DNA of 64,000 nucleotides from contig NC_037093.1 in the NCBI RefSeq assembly GCF_002994745.2, positions 67,413,510 through 67,477,509 on the forward strand, in the 5' to 3' direction. Both the position numbers and the translations under genes were made by a program. The first letter of the stretch is position 1. Each line of letters begins with the position of its first letter. Source of the DNA: Rosa chinensis (Eukaryota; Streptophyta; Magnoliopsida; Rosales; Rosaceae). Positions 24,690 to 36,046 of this stretch are shown here, piece by piece. The notes beneath the pieces are model-generated. The model worked only from the letters and a program-made list of their open reading frames with translations. It made no database searches and was not told where the DNA came from.

Positions 24690-25770
24690 AAATGTGAATG
24701 ATAGCTTCTATTTTAGTGTAAATATGTCAGTAGAAAAAAGTTCTCAGTGAACTCTACTTGTTCATTATTAGCTACTTAGTACTTTTTTGTTCGTATAAGA
24801 CATGTTAGTACTTAGCTGACTTTCAATTTCAACGTGAATGATATATGACTTCAATTTTAGTGTGAATATGTTATTAGGGAAAGATTCCCCGTTGAACTTT
24901 ACTATTGGCTACTTAGTACTTACTTGTTCGTGCAAGACACACTAGCTTATTTTAAGTTTCAATGGATGATGGCTTCTATTTTAGTGTGAATATGTCATTC
25001 GTGTGAATATGCCATTCGTATAATGAGCCAGTAAACTTTACTGACTCATTATTAGCTACTTAGTACTTATTATTCGTGTAAGACATGATAGCTAACTTTA
25101 AATTTCAGTATGGATGATGACTTCTATTTTAGTGTAATTATGTCATTAGGAAAAGGTCCCCAGTGAACTTTACTAGCTCATTATTGGCTACTTAGTACTT
25201 ATTTGTTACTGTAAGACAATGTGGATGATGACTTCTATTTTAGTGTAATTATGCCATTAGAAAAAGATCCTCAGTAAACTTGACCAGCTCATCATTGGCT
25301 ACTTAATACTTACTTGTTCGTGCAAGACATGTTAGCTCTTTCAGTTTCAGTAGATGATGGCTTCTATTTAAGTGTGAATATGCCATTAGGTAAATGTCTC
25401 TAGTGAACTCTACTAGCTCATCATTGGCTACTTAATACTTACTTGTTCGTGCAAGACATGTTAGTTCTTTCAGTTTCAGTAGATGATGACTTCTATTTAA
25501 GTGTGAATATGCCATTAGGTAAAGGTCTCCAGTGAACTCTACTGGCTCGTCATTGGATACTTAGTACTTATTTGTTACTGTAAGACATGTTAGCTGACTT
25601 TAAATTTCAGTGTGGATGATGATTTCTATTTCAGTGTAAATATGCCATTAGGGAAAAGTTCCCAGTAAACTTTACTGGCTCATTATTAGCTACTTATCAC
25701 TTATTTGTTCGTGTAAGACATATATGTTAGTTGACTTTAATGTTAATGTGGACGATGACTTCTATTTTAC
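24690..25770. repeat. Minisatellite of about 105-140 bp units inside the MULE-like element
   Basis: About nine diverged units carrying GATGATGACTTCTATTTTAG, then ATGCCATTAGG, then GGCTACTTAGTACTTA. Unit landmarks fall at about 24700, 24840, 24965, 25107, 25213, 25352, 25481, 25615 and 25752. Unit length varies by indels. Confidence 0.8.
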
Positions 25771-25823
25771 ACCTTCCTTAATTGCACTTTTTCTTTGATT
25801 ATTGCTGTGTTATACACCTATTA

Positions 25824-26000
25824 GATTTGCTCACCTAAGGGACAGTTTTAAGGGACTGTAAGGGACAAATGCATCTCAACCACATGTATTAAATATAAAA
25901 GCAGAAATTATAACAACTTAAAACTGTGCATTTATTTTCAGCCGTCAGATTCACTTGTCCCTCACAGTCCCTTAAAAACTGTCCCTTAGGTGAGCAAGCC
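25824..26000. mobile_element. Nested 177-bp MITE
   Basis: Near-perfect inverted ends (TTGCTCACCTAAGGGACAGT against its reverse complement at the right), with the arms extending about 45 bp. The element is flanked by the direct repeat TTATACACCTATT at 25810-25822 and 26001-26013, with one extra base at the left. It sits inside the larger MULE-like element, so it is the younger insertion. Confidence 0.8.
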
Positions 26001-26529
26001 TTATACACCTATTGTTCATTGAATTTCTACATAGTATTAATAACATTATGATTGTTTTTTCATGTAAAAATAAACGAATAGTTGTATTAATGAAGTCTCA
26101 CTTGACCTTTAAGGAACACTTCCTAATGTTGAGTTTGGATGCGACAATATTAAATTATCGAGAAATTTTGAAATGATGGAATCTAGAATTTTATCAATTC
26201 AATTTATTAATGATATTTTCTTACTTCTTCAATTACCAGATTTCATAGGTTTTAATTACGATTTCAATACATTTTCTTTCCATTTTTGTGGATCCAATTT
26301 AATTTTTGACTTTTCTAATTAACTTGTTAGTGTAAGGTAAACTAATCTTCCATTAATTTTATTAAATTCATTTATTAAAAGAGTTGAATATTACTTCAAT
26401 TTACCAAATTTGATGGGTTATAATTAAGATATTAATATATTTTCTTTCCATTTGTGTGGAATCAATTTTAAATTTGACTTTTTTTTAATCAATTTTTTTT
26501 TTTTTAATTTTGTGGGTTAGAATTATGAC

Positions 26530-26566
<37 letters not shown>

Positions 26567-27027
26567 CCATATTAATTCTACATCGAATATACATATATAA
26601 ATTTCTGTACGAATTATATATATACATATATAATAGAATTATATATATATATATATATATGTTTGTGAATATACACACACACACACACACACAAAAACAC
26701 ATATTTGTATATAATTTTTTTTTGACGAATTATAAATATATATATATATATATTCACAAACATATATATATATATATATAAATATATATATAAAGAAAAA
26801 AAGAAAAAGAAAAAAAAAACTAAAATAATATATTTTATTTTTAGATGAAAACCAAAATAATTTAGAGCCATTAAATTTTGGAAGGATAAGTTAGTCTTTT
26901 TACTCAAGAATTACATGACATGATTTGGCAAATAAGTGATGTGTGTAGGTGACATGGCATGACACATAGGATTGAGGCCACAAATTTTAGGCCTCATTGA
27001 GGCCACAAATCATTTTCCAATAATAAA

Positions 27028-28050
27028 AGGCACGCCTCTGTTTTTCTTATTTTTCTCTGTTTATGGCTTTATGCATAGCTAAATTAAACAAATCACAACT
27101 GAAAGCCCTACTGTAAGATAAAGGAAAGCCTGAAAAGCGGAGGACCATTCAACCCTGGTTAAAATTGTGACCAAGAAATATGGCCCAATCTGTACTGGAA
27201 GCAAAGGTGCAATCTTTCCTTCTTAAGTTAGCCCAACCCAACATCGCGCTAAATGTGGTGGCGCTTGAATAGGATTAGGGTTGGCTCCAAACTCTATAAA
27301 AACGAGAGAGAGTAGCGAAACCACAGCGGCGCTCAGTTTTTCTCTCTGTTTCGAGCTAATCACATTCTTATCTCCTTACGGCCGATACTGATGGCTTCAG
27401 TTCCTCTCAACATGTTTCTTGTTTATAGTTGTTTTTGTTCATTCCGTAGATGAATAGGGTGGTGGTTGTGGTTGTTGTTGCAGTGATTATAAAAATTCCT
27501 CGTTCTGAATGCTATAGCCATGGCATGACAGACACCTTACACCCATAGAATATGAGCAACACAACACTCACCCTTTCCAATCTAATAACATGTTGTTCTA
27601 GATTCTCTGTTCTTCTATGCAGTCAGTAAAAGAGTAGTCATAGATTGATTTTTTACCTTCTGTCTTCTGCTCTGGTGTCTCTGTTTTTGAACTCTGTAGG
27701 CATCTGGCCCAAATTTTGGTATGAATTTTTGTGTAAACAGATCTACAGAAGATATGTATAGGAGTTGACTATTGTAATCATGGAGCATCCTACTCTGGTG
27801 CTCGGTGTTTTAGCAACTCCTTAAAGTGATTACCATGGTGGTGTTTAAAGCCCGAACTGACAAATGGTCCAGAGTTTCGGGTTACGCATGCCTCCAAATT
27901 TTGCGTCTATATGCTTTTATTGTACTGCTCTGCTCTGTAAACCCTAACCCACCCAGTAAACTGAAGACCAGCTAAACCCACCAAAGAATGAAACAGAGCC
28001 CTAACTAAAATTCGAAACTAAATACCAGGAGGTCTCTATTCAATAAAAGA
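27028..28050 (+). promoter_or_regulatory. Promoter-like region with no ORF, possible non-coding transcription unit
   Basis: At 27228-27240 there are TGGGC-type (site II) elements (AGCCCAACCCA). At 27291-27301 there is a good TATA box (CTCTATAAAAAC), followed by CT-rich leader-like sequence. A telo-box AAACCCTAACCC lies at about 27938. These elements are typical of ribosomal-protein and snoRNA-class promoters. Only very short ORFs follow, the first being ATG at 27391 with 20 codons. A short inverted pair (AGCCCGAACT with AGTTTCGGGTT, 27847-27885) could form a hairpin. I cannot name a product. Confidence 0.3.
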
Positions 28051-28696
28051 CTCGGTATTATCTGTAATAGGTTTTGGATTGGATTTTACTCATTTTAGCG
28101 TTTAAAAGTGATCCCTTAAGATAGGATGGTAGATGGGTTAAAAAAAGGCACTCAGATGTGAGCAAGGAAATAATTCGGTAAATTTTATATGACCTGATGT
28201 TATAGCTCGTGACTATAATGTTTGAATACCCAAAAACACTAGAAAACACCCACAGTTTTTGATAAATCTTGAAGAGCAACCGAGGGCTGTAACATTATTT
28301 TGGAAACCAGGTGAACCGACCCTTCTGAAACTGACTTCTAAACACACAGAAATCAGTGACTTCTGGGATGACTGCTCACTTGCTCGGTTAGCGCCATTGG
28401 GCATTGGTAATCGGAGCTCCAATTTGGTTTCTGGACCAAGAAATCTATTACTAATTGGTCACTTTAGTCGTCATTACATTTAGGCATAAAGGTTCTGATA
28501 ATGTGAGACCAGTGAGCAATCACAAATTGATAGGCAATCACTATTTGCACAACTAGTACTGATAAGTTATCACCTCAAAGTTTGCAATTTCACAAGAAGT
28601 TCAAGAAAACAACAACTAACTACCAATAGACTCTGACTATTATGCTTGGCAGTACACATAAAAACGAACACAAAGATGGTTCATATGGTTACAAAC
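28051..28696 (-). other. 3' flank and UTR of the GRF gene
   Basis: No ORF with family signature. This stretch lies immediately downstream of the GRF stop and probably holds its 3' UTR and polyadenylation region. Confidence 0.4.
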
Positions 28697-31660
28697 TTAC
28701 AAGGCAGGAAACATAAGAAGCTCATTGCAATGGCTAGCCCCTTCATGAGTACTCCTATTCTCTGCTCTTGGACTACTCCCTGCACTGCTAGACACAGACC
28801 CGAATGCAGTCCTCTGCAAGACCCCAGTTGGAGAAGACCCTAAAGATGGAGGACTGTTGTTATCCCAGCCCTCGGTCATAAGGTTAAGCACTGAAGACTT
28901 CTTGCATTCTGCTGCATTGATATTGGTATGGTGCAGAACCTCTCCCAGAGGACCACCAACTGAAGGCTCCCAGGTGATTGGAATCCAGTTTGCTTGTTTC
29001 TTGTGTTGCTCCATACAGCTGCTTACTCCTAAACCCATTGGAACTGAGTTAAGCTCATGAGACATTCTGAGTGGGGAGAAAGTGAGCTTCCCATTGTTGG
29101 TAGAGGAAGTGGATGGTATAAAGTCCGAGGAACCTGTCTTGGGGATGGAAATGGATAACTGAGTCCTGTCTGTTTGGATATCGAGTTGGTCAGGCCAGGC
29201 AACAACAGCTGGGCGATCAGATGGGTTTTTAGGCCAATCATCAATGAAGTGGCGAAGGGAATGTTGTGAATCTGTCTCTTGAACAGCACCAAAGTTACCA
29301 CAGCTCATCATTGAACTCGAGGACCTTTTCTGTGAAGGGTTGAGGAGGGCATCAGAGGTGACCAGCCCAAACTCAGATCTTGAGGATTCCTCAAGCCCGA
29401 GTTGCTGTTTCTGATTCAAGAATGTGTTTTCCTTGGACAACATGGAGAGGTTTGGAGAATGTTGCATTCTCTCACTCGCACTATCTTTATTCATGAACAT
29501 CCTACACAGAAATCAAATGTATCAAAAACCGCCATCAGTGCCATGACAATGAACAGACGTGCTACATGGGAAGAACAAATGCATTTTGCAAAGCAAAATT
29601 TCAATTCGGACCACCAATGCAATGAGCATTGCCCAAAGTGAAGTAGAGTGAAGTAAACTCGGCTAGTGAAAGACCAGTCACTATGAGCACTGCAAAGACG
29701 ATAATAGATTCTAAAAAAGAGATGGTGAAAGTATGAACATGGGACTACTACCTCATGATGCCAATCTATATGTTATGAAACCTCAGAGCGAATAGATGCT
29801 GAAAAGATAAGAAGTTGAGGACCATTCACCTGCTCATCTGAGTGGGTGCAGAAGAATTAGATGCAGCAGCAGCGGGCTGCAAACTCTTGAGCTGTTGGTT
29901 GGCAATAGCGAGGTTGCTGGTTCCACCTCCACCAGGCATAAGCTGCTTTGAGGCAGTGGGGGTGGGGGTGGCGGTACCGGTAACGGACTGGCCGGTTTGA
30001 CCTTCCACAGGCTTTCTTGAACGATGGCGGCCTCTGTTGATGTGCCGCTCACAATATTTTTGGTCAGGTACAGCGTCTCTCCAACACCGCCATTTCTTCC
30101 CATCTGTCCTACGGCACCTCCCTGGCTCAGGATCGGTACTGTTGGAGTATCCCAAATGGATAGAACCCCATCCCACTGCACATTTTCCACCCCCACAAAA
30201 TAAGTAAGTTCATTAAGCAAGAAAAGCATCCCAAACCCAAATTCTAGGTCCCTAATGTAGAAAAAGCTAATATTATGCACACTAAGTTATGCTCAGATCA
30301 TATACATTTTCAGAATCAGATACAAGAAATAGTACTAATTAGGAATTTTTTAAGGTTATTGTACTACTCAAAATGCACATTATACTATCACATTTAAATA
30401 GGAATATAAGCATGAATGTCTGGAAAATGACCTTTTCAATTTTTATCGGAGAAGAACTTACATGTATTGGATCTGAGTCCTGGTGAAAATAACCCAGCAG
30501 AATCCAAGGCCTTTTTTATTGGGATGAGCAGATTAGATGGTATAGGTACATTTGCAGTGATGTATTTGTAGATCAAGGCCTGGTGTTCTAGCTCCATCCA
30601 TTGTGAAGGAGTGAATGGTCCTCTGCCTCCTGCTATAGTCCAATGCACTGTAGCCCCATTTAAGCTCCCACTATGGTTGTTACCTGAAACAAACCAGGTA
30701 AGAATACCACAGAGAAAAGCAGCAGAACTAAGAAAAAAAGGGGGGTTGATAGTGTACCCAAATATTACAACTTTGCTGCAGCATTTATGGCTGCTACATC
30801 AATCACGAATTTCTGGTTTTTTTTTTTTTGGCAGAATATAAGATAAAAAGGAGAGAAAGAGGAATCAGAACCCATCAAAGAACATGTCTTTGCTTGCTCT
30901 TATATCTCCTCCAATCCTGGGTCATAAATTTTTCTTCTTTTAACCCACTACACAGTGCTGAAATTTTACCAACACAAATCATATTCCCCTAAAACATGCA
31001 GACAAAGATTTTCAAATAGGGAGAGAAAAATCTCCACTTTTTAATTGCTTTGACAAGACTCAAAGCCAAGACAATAAATTTCCTTGAAAAGACACTCACA
31101 AGTTCCCAACCCATTTCTTTGGGAGCACAAAAAGTCTACTCAAATTTTATCCAAAAACCCAACATTTACCAGAGCCCAAAAACCCACCTCATCAACCAAA
31201 GCTCACATGCAAGAGCCCTCATTTTAAATTCCATCTTAAAATGCTTCATATCACCCCACATGAAAAAAAAAAAAAAAAAAAAACCCATCTTGAAACAGAT
31301 TATTCAAGTACCTGAATTTCTATGGTAAGCAGACACTGCTTGTTGAAAGTAGCTAGGCAATGAGGCATTTTGAGCTTCTAATTTGGATGAGCTAGAGAAG
31401 CTCAGTAACTGCTGCCCGTCAAAGTTGGTGGAATTAGTCCTCATCATACCAGTGTTGAGCTGCAGCATTTTCTTTGGTGCTGAAAAATCATCACTACTTT
31501 TGACCTGTTTTGAGCTCCTCCAATGTTCTTCATCAACGGTCCCAGATCTCTCCTGCTTCTGGAACCCAGATCCGTACCGCCTGTTCTTTGCCTCCTGATC
31601 TGAACCAAAGCCAATGTCTGAACCCCCAAACCCTTCCAAACCCACAACCCCAAAATCCAT
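28697..31660 (-). CDS. GRF: Growth-regulating factor transcription factor (QLQ and WRC domains)
   Basis: Plant-specific transcription factor that acts in the nucleus with GIF co-activators to promote cell proliferation in leaves and other organs. Four exons on minus: 31312-31660, 30462-30683, 29830-30175 and 28697-29501, with GT-AG introns, giving 573 residues. The QLQ domain is at about 139-175 ([18 protein letters not shown]). The WRC domain is at about 204-246, with the [16 protein letters not shown] segment and a C3H zinc pattern followed by the basic RGRHRSRK. The C-terminal half is Ser/Asn-rich and keeps TFSPLRMS and the GGPLGEVL motif typical of long GRFs (GRF1/2-like, less certain). 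A miR396 site lies in exon 3. The start [13 protein letters not shown] is the first ATG in frame. GA-rich and GAAACT repeats precede the gene. Confidence 0.94.
30003..30023 (-). promoter_or_regulatory. miR396 target site in the GRF transcript
   Basis: The minus strand reads CGTTCAAGAAAGCCTGTGG followed by AA. It pairs with miR396 apart from the extra C that gives the known bulge in GRF targets. It lies just 3' of the WRC-encoding sequence, its conserved place in the family. Confidence 0.92.
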
Positions 31661-32259
31661 AAGGAAAAAATGCCACTTGAGCTTAGAGCTTGATGACCAC
31701 TATGTGCAACATTTGGGTGAAAAAGACATGGGGTTTGAGAAGTGGAGGGAGGAGCATTTTAAAGCTGAAACTGAAACTGAAACTGAAACTGAAACTGAAA
31801 CTGGAATGGTTTTATTTTTGATATTATTTTGAGAGTGAAGGATAGAATAATTGGAGAGAGAGAGAGAGAGAAAGAGAGAAGAAAAGGGCAGAGAAAGAGA
31901 GGTGGGGGATGAAACTGACTACCGAGCAAGGTTTGTACAAGGGAGAACGAACCATGTAGATGGAAGAAAAGCCTTTGTCATAATCTCTCGATTTATTTAT
32001 GGCATCTTCTTCTTCTTCTTATAGCGACAAGTATTTTTGTTTGCTCTTGTATTGGGTGGGAGCCAATTAAATATTGGTATTCTTGTTGGTCTGACTTTAC
32101 TAGTTTGACTCATATTTCCAGATAAACTTCTCACAAATTCTGTTAGAGCTTTGATCCTTGTAAAATGTGTACTCTTCTTCTGGCTTAAGGCTATAGCTAG
32201 AGCTTCACTTTCTTGTTTAAATAAAACAAATGTTTCAACGTTCCTTTTAAATATGGAAG
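31661..32259 (-). promoter_or_regulatory. GRF 5' UTR and promoter region with microsatellites
   Basis: Contains (GAAACT)n at about 31767-31802 and (GA)n at about 31854-31880 on the plus strand, which are TC-rich on the transcribed strand. Such CT tracts are common in plant 5' UTRs. No clear TATA box was picked out. Confidence 0.5.
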
Positions 32260-32262
32260 TTA

Positions 32263-32592
32263 GAGCATCTCTAACACTATAAACTAACAGTTAAATTTAA
32301 GTAAAGTTGTGAAATATAATTATTGATTTAACAATATTGCCCTAGCAATGGTAGTTATTTGTAAAAAATATACTATATTTTATCTAATTATAAACTGACA
32401 TGTGGACAAAAGAAAAGAGAGAAATATAACTTTTATTTTAACTATACAGGATTCTCTAGCTAAATATCGCTAGTCATTTTAGCTAAAATTAAATTTAACT
32501 TAGCTATAACTAGTCTCTTGGAGTTGAATTTTGCTTTAAACATACTTATATATAGCTAAAAATCAAATTTAGCTAATTTGTTGGAGATGCCC
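32263..32592. mobile_element. Tourist/PIF-Harbinger-type MITE, 330 bp
   Basis: The ends are GAGCATCTCTAAC and the inverse of GGGCATCTCCAAC, with the 3-bp target duplication TTA at 32260-32262 and 32593-32595. The interior is AT-rich and non-coding. Confidence 0.75.
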
Positions 32593-32595
32593 TTA

Positions 32596-33016
32596 GGCAA
32601 GTTTGTATATATTGAATCGTGGATAGAGCATCCTGAAGCATTTGTTAAATTAAAATAAAGTGAATCTACCTAAAATAATATATTAAAGTTTAATATGCCC
32701 TACGAAAATATGATTTTATTAGGAAACTTTAATATATATATATATATATTTAATTGATACTAGCAGAGCCCACTCGCTATGTATGTGTAGATAAGTTAAA
32801 GGTAGTAAAAAAACTTCTCGTATAACTACCACATTTTCTGCTTTTTAATTTTTTTTCTATTTTATAATTTACCATATTATCCTTATTGATTAATTATATA
32901 TCATAGTTTTTTAATATATAAATGTTAAATTGGTAAAAAAAATTTGTTTTGGAGAGCAAAGCTTTCTTCCCTTAATAATAGTATAGATAGATAAATTAAA
33001 TGTTTGTTAAACAAAA
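32596..33016. other. Intergenic, AT-rich
   Basis: I see no gene. A (TA)n run lies at about 32731-32748. Confidence 0.5.
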
Positions 33017-33427
33017 TTTCTTTTTTTATTTGATATGTCATATGATGGAGCATATTTTTGGAAAGAGAAATGGGTTAGATAAGTAAATCTAATAATTGAA
33101 ATTAAAATGTAGGGTGTAATGAGCAAGTAGGATGAACAAATAAAATTATAGGGTTTCTTTTTTAATTTGATATGTCATATGATGGAGGATATTTTTGGAA
33201 AGAGAAATGGGTTAGATAAGTAAATCTAATAATTGAAATTAAAATGTAGGGTGTAATGAGCAAGTAGGATGAACAAAGAAAATTATAGGGTTTCTTTTTT
33301 AATTTGATATGTCATCTGATGGAGGATATTTTTGGAAAGAGAAATGGGTTAGATAAGTAAATCTAATAATTGAAATTAAAATGTATGGTGTAATGAGCAA
33401 GTAGGGTGAACAAAGAAAATTAGAGGG
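33017..33427. repeat. 137-bp tandem repeat, three copies
   Basis: Head-to-tail copies at 33017-33153, 33154-33290 and 33291-33427, each containing GATATGTCATATGATGGAG or a one-base variant and ending near AGGGTTTC. The copies are very similar, so the expansion is recent. No coding capacity. Confidence 0.92.
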
Positions 33428-34168
33428 TGGCAATAGCCGCACCCAATAATATATTCACTTTATGTTTAGAAAAAATAATTTATGTTTCATAACGTCAACA
33501 AAAATAAATATTTTGTTGCGTGCAAATTTATTCAATCATTTACATATTTATTGTGTGATTTAATGAAATTTATTTGTTGATAACTAATTATGTAATGGCA
33601 CATAATGTTCTACAGTCCAGCAATATTTCACTGACTTAAAAAAAAATTATAAATGAAAGATGGTCTAAACTACTGATGTAGCAAAATGACTATTTTGTTG
33701 AAGTTTTAAATAAGATTTTATTCGATTCTATAATAGGTTCTCTCAAACTTATTTCAAATATTCATAAATGAGCTCAATTTACATAGATATCAAATGATAT
33801 GAGTGATTCGTGTTAAACATTCATACTTCTAGATTAGTTATATAGGCAATGAATAATCATCATGATTATCTATTTCACAAGTACGTCAACACTTTTAATT
33901 TATTTTATACTTCAAAATACTACAAAACATCCTATTTAAAAATAAAATGTGCGAGGCAGCTGACGCTTACCAGCTATGGGTTTTTGCCTTGCCAAGTCCA
34001 CTGACTCTACTAATTGTTTGTCGCTCGAAAAGTTAAAAGGTGGAAGTGTGGAACGAGTGCTTTTCCGCTGCATGAACAAAGATGCCAAACAAACACCTCC
34101 TTCTCCTATTAAATACCGCTACTTCTACGTGTACGTATTTAAAAGGTGGAAGTGTGAAAATTTCGACG
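33428..34168. other. Intergenic, AT-rich
   Basis: I see no gene. A short GC-richer stretch at 33950-34110 has a 66-codon ORF without family signature. Confidence 0.45.
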
Positions 34169-34177
34169 TTCTCTAAT

Positions 34178-34505
34178 GGGAAAATATCACAAACCATGCA
34201 TCAAATTTAGGCATTTCTACACTTTGGTGTACTAATTTTCATAACTATCAGAATGGTGTATCAAGTTTGCTCTAATCTTTCATTTTGGTGTACGCCGTTA
34301 AATTTTCCGTTATCTTTACAAAAAAAAAAATGACAAAGCATAACAGGAATTTTTTTTTTTTTTGTAAAGATAACTGAAAATTTTAGGGCGTACACAAAAA
34401 TGAAATAGTGGAGCAAACTTGATACACCATTCTGATAGTTTTTAAAGTTCATACACTAAAATGTAGAATCATCTATATTTCATACACCATATATGAAGAT
34501 ATCCC
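34178..34505. mobile_element. Foldback MITE, 328 bp, MULE-type
   Basis: Nearly the whole element is an inverted repeat around central A- and T-runs (about 34320-34362). Matching arms include TATCAGAATGGTGTATCAAG and its inverse. The flanking 9-bp duplications TTCTCTAAT (34169-34177) and TTCTTTAAT (34506-34514) differ at one base. Confidence 0.8.
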
Positions 34506-34514
34506 TTCTTTAAT

Positions 34515-35457
34515 ACTCCAAGGTATAGAATATACCGTAAATAATAATTATTTCTACAACTTCAAAATTTTAATATTCTAAAATACTGTATATTAAGAAA
34601 CTTTTCATATATTTCAAAGTTAATCTTCAGTTCACCACTAAAGATGCTTCTAGTCAACACTGGTTGCTTACGTCCTCTCTTTCAAACAAAAAAAAAAAAT
34701 TCAAACATCGAGCTTGATCAATATTTAATTATTTATATTAGGGTTAAATAATATTCCTTGGCTAGCCTTGGTATTACGATGATCTAGCTATTCCTTAATT
34801 AATGACCAATAGATAAAATAATCGAACTAAAGAGTAGTTTTATATGTGATTTAAGTATAATTATATAACTATACAACTTGGTCTGCATGCTGCTCAAATC
34901 CTGTTTGTTCTTCCATCAACTTGTTAATTTCTAAGCATATTATTCTGGCTGATCTTCTTCTCCAATATCTTTATGTGATCATGGGCTTGCGCACATGCTT
35001 AAGAAATTATAATAGGAAAAATGTAGGCCAATTGGCTACTTAATGTTATAATCGTGCATTTCTTGAATCTTAATTTCCTTGCAGTTAATTTGGACTCTTT
35101 GCCAATGCTTCCACACTCTAATCAACTAAGGCACAGCTCATAAAAACCAACTAGCTCCATTAACCTAAGAATATAAGTAAACAAATAAAAGAAACTACGT
35201 TAATTTCCTCCGTAAAGAGATTAACATTATATAAAGCTGTTATATAGATAAACTCTTCAATCTATCATACGAGTATATGTTGATTGCGTTTTTAGAATTC
35301 AATAACTCAAACGAGAGAATACTTAACCTAATTCATACGGTATATTATCGTCAATTTTTACCTAACTTACTCATAAATTATCGTATAGTTCAATGTAACA
35401 TGCATGCAAAAGATTGATATGCATGTCACTTGTCCTCTATATATATTTTTCATAGTA
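34515..35457. other. Intergenic, AT-rich
   Basis: I see no gene or repeat with clear limits. Confidence 0.5.
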
Positions 35458-35462
35458 CATAT

Positions 35463-35938
35463 TGTAAGATCAAATATGGACATAACACATATCATCATAA
35501 AGTAATTGATGATTAGCTTAATATCAATCCTAGTTTAACATGGATACAAACAGTAAATCAATACTAGTGACTTAATGAATAGTGTATCAATTCATTAAGG
35601 ATAGTAATCTATTGCTTAGTCTACAAGGAAGGCTACAAGTTGTGATACATTAAGAATCTAACTAGGAAACCTAAACCGATATGGATAGCTTTAATGGGAA
35701 GCTTCTTGAGGTTTAAGTCACCTATATATACAGATGAATTGGTCCCTGATTACTACCGACGTTTTGCATATTGTTCTGTCCATTGAGAAGCAAGTTGGTA
35801 AGTAACAGAAGGCTATATTCAGTGTTCGTGTTTGCAGTTGCATAAGATGGAATCCATGCCAGTAATTGCTGAAGGTAAGCCTTAATCCCTTTTATGATTG
35901 TGTGCATATGTTGTGAGCATGTATATGGTCATTTTACA
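35463..35938 (+). repeat. Copia 5' LTR
   Basis: 476 bp, TG...CA. A TATA-like CTATATATACAG lies at about 35721-35732, so transcription probably starts near 35755. Confidence 0.95.
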
Positions 35939-35940
35939 AT

Positions 35941-35952
35941 TGGTATCAGAGC
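35941..35952 (+). promoter_or_regulatory. Copia primer-binding site
   Basis: TGGTATCAGAGC, complementary to the 3' end of initiator-Met tRNA, two bases after the 5' LTR. Confidence 0.93.
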
Positions 35953-36046
35953 ATAGGCTCACAAGTATCAAAATCGTTTTAGGGTTTTGCAAAACAAACA
36001 CAAAAAAAAAAAAAAAAAAAAAAAAAAAGGGGTTTTTGCTTTACGG

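Larger units (their letters stand above)
23781..27018. mobile_element. Large non-coding MULE-like foldback element, 3.2 kb
   Basis: Long imperfect inverted arms: the left begins GGGCAATGATATAGGGCCTC and the right is the inverse of GGAAAATGATTTGTGGCCTC. Both then share TCAATGAGGCCTAA and a GCCATGTCACC block. Inverted similarity continues with gaps for several hundred bases (for example 24340-24540 against 26180-26480). A perfect 9-bp target duplication AATAATAAA lies at 23772-23780 and 27019-27027, as expected for Mutator-like elements. No transposase is visible; the middle holds a minisatellite, TA-rich microsatellites and a nested MITE. Confidence 0.85.

Noticed and set aside
26614..26907. 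97-residue ORF rich in Tyr and Ile, and similar ORFs at 23802-24368
   Set aside because: They translate TA/CA microsatellites in the MULE-like element.
27480..27600. Possible C/D or H/ACA snoRNA
   Set aside because: No convincing paired C/D boxes, and no H and ACA boxes in the right spacing; kept only as a weak transcription-unit hypothesis.
35722..35907. 61-residue minus-strand ORF repeated at 42502-42687
   Set aside because: It lies within the two copia LTRs; no coding evidence.
35941..35952. tRNA-Met-like sequences near LTRs
   Set aside because: They are only 12-base primer-binding sites (also at 60388 and, inverted, near 44172), not tRNA genes.
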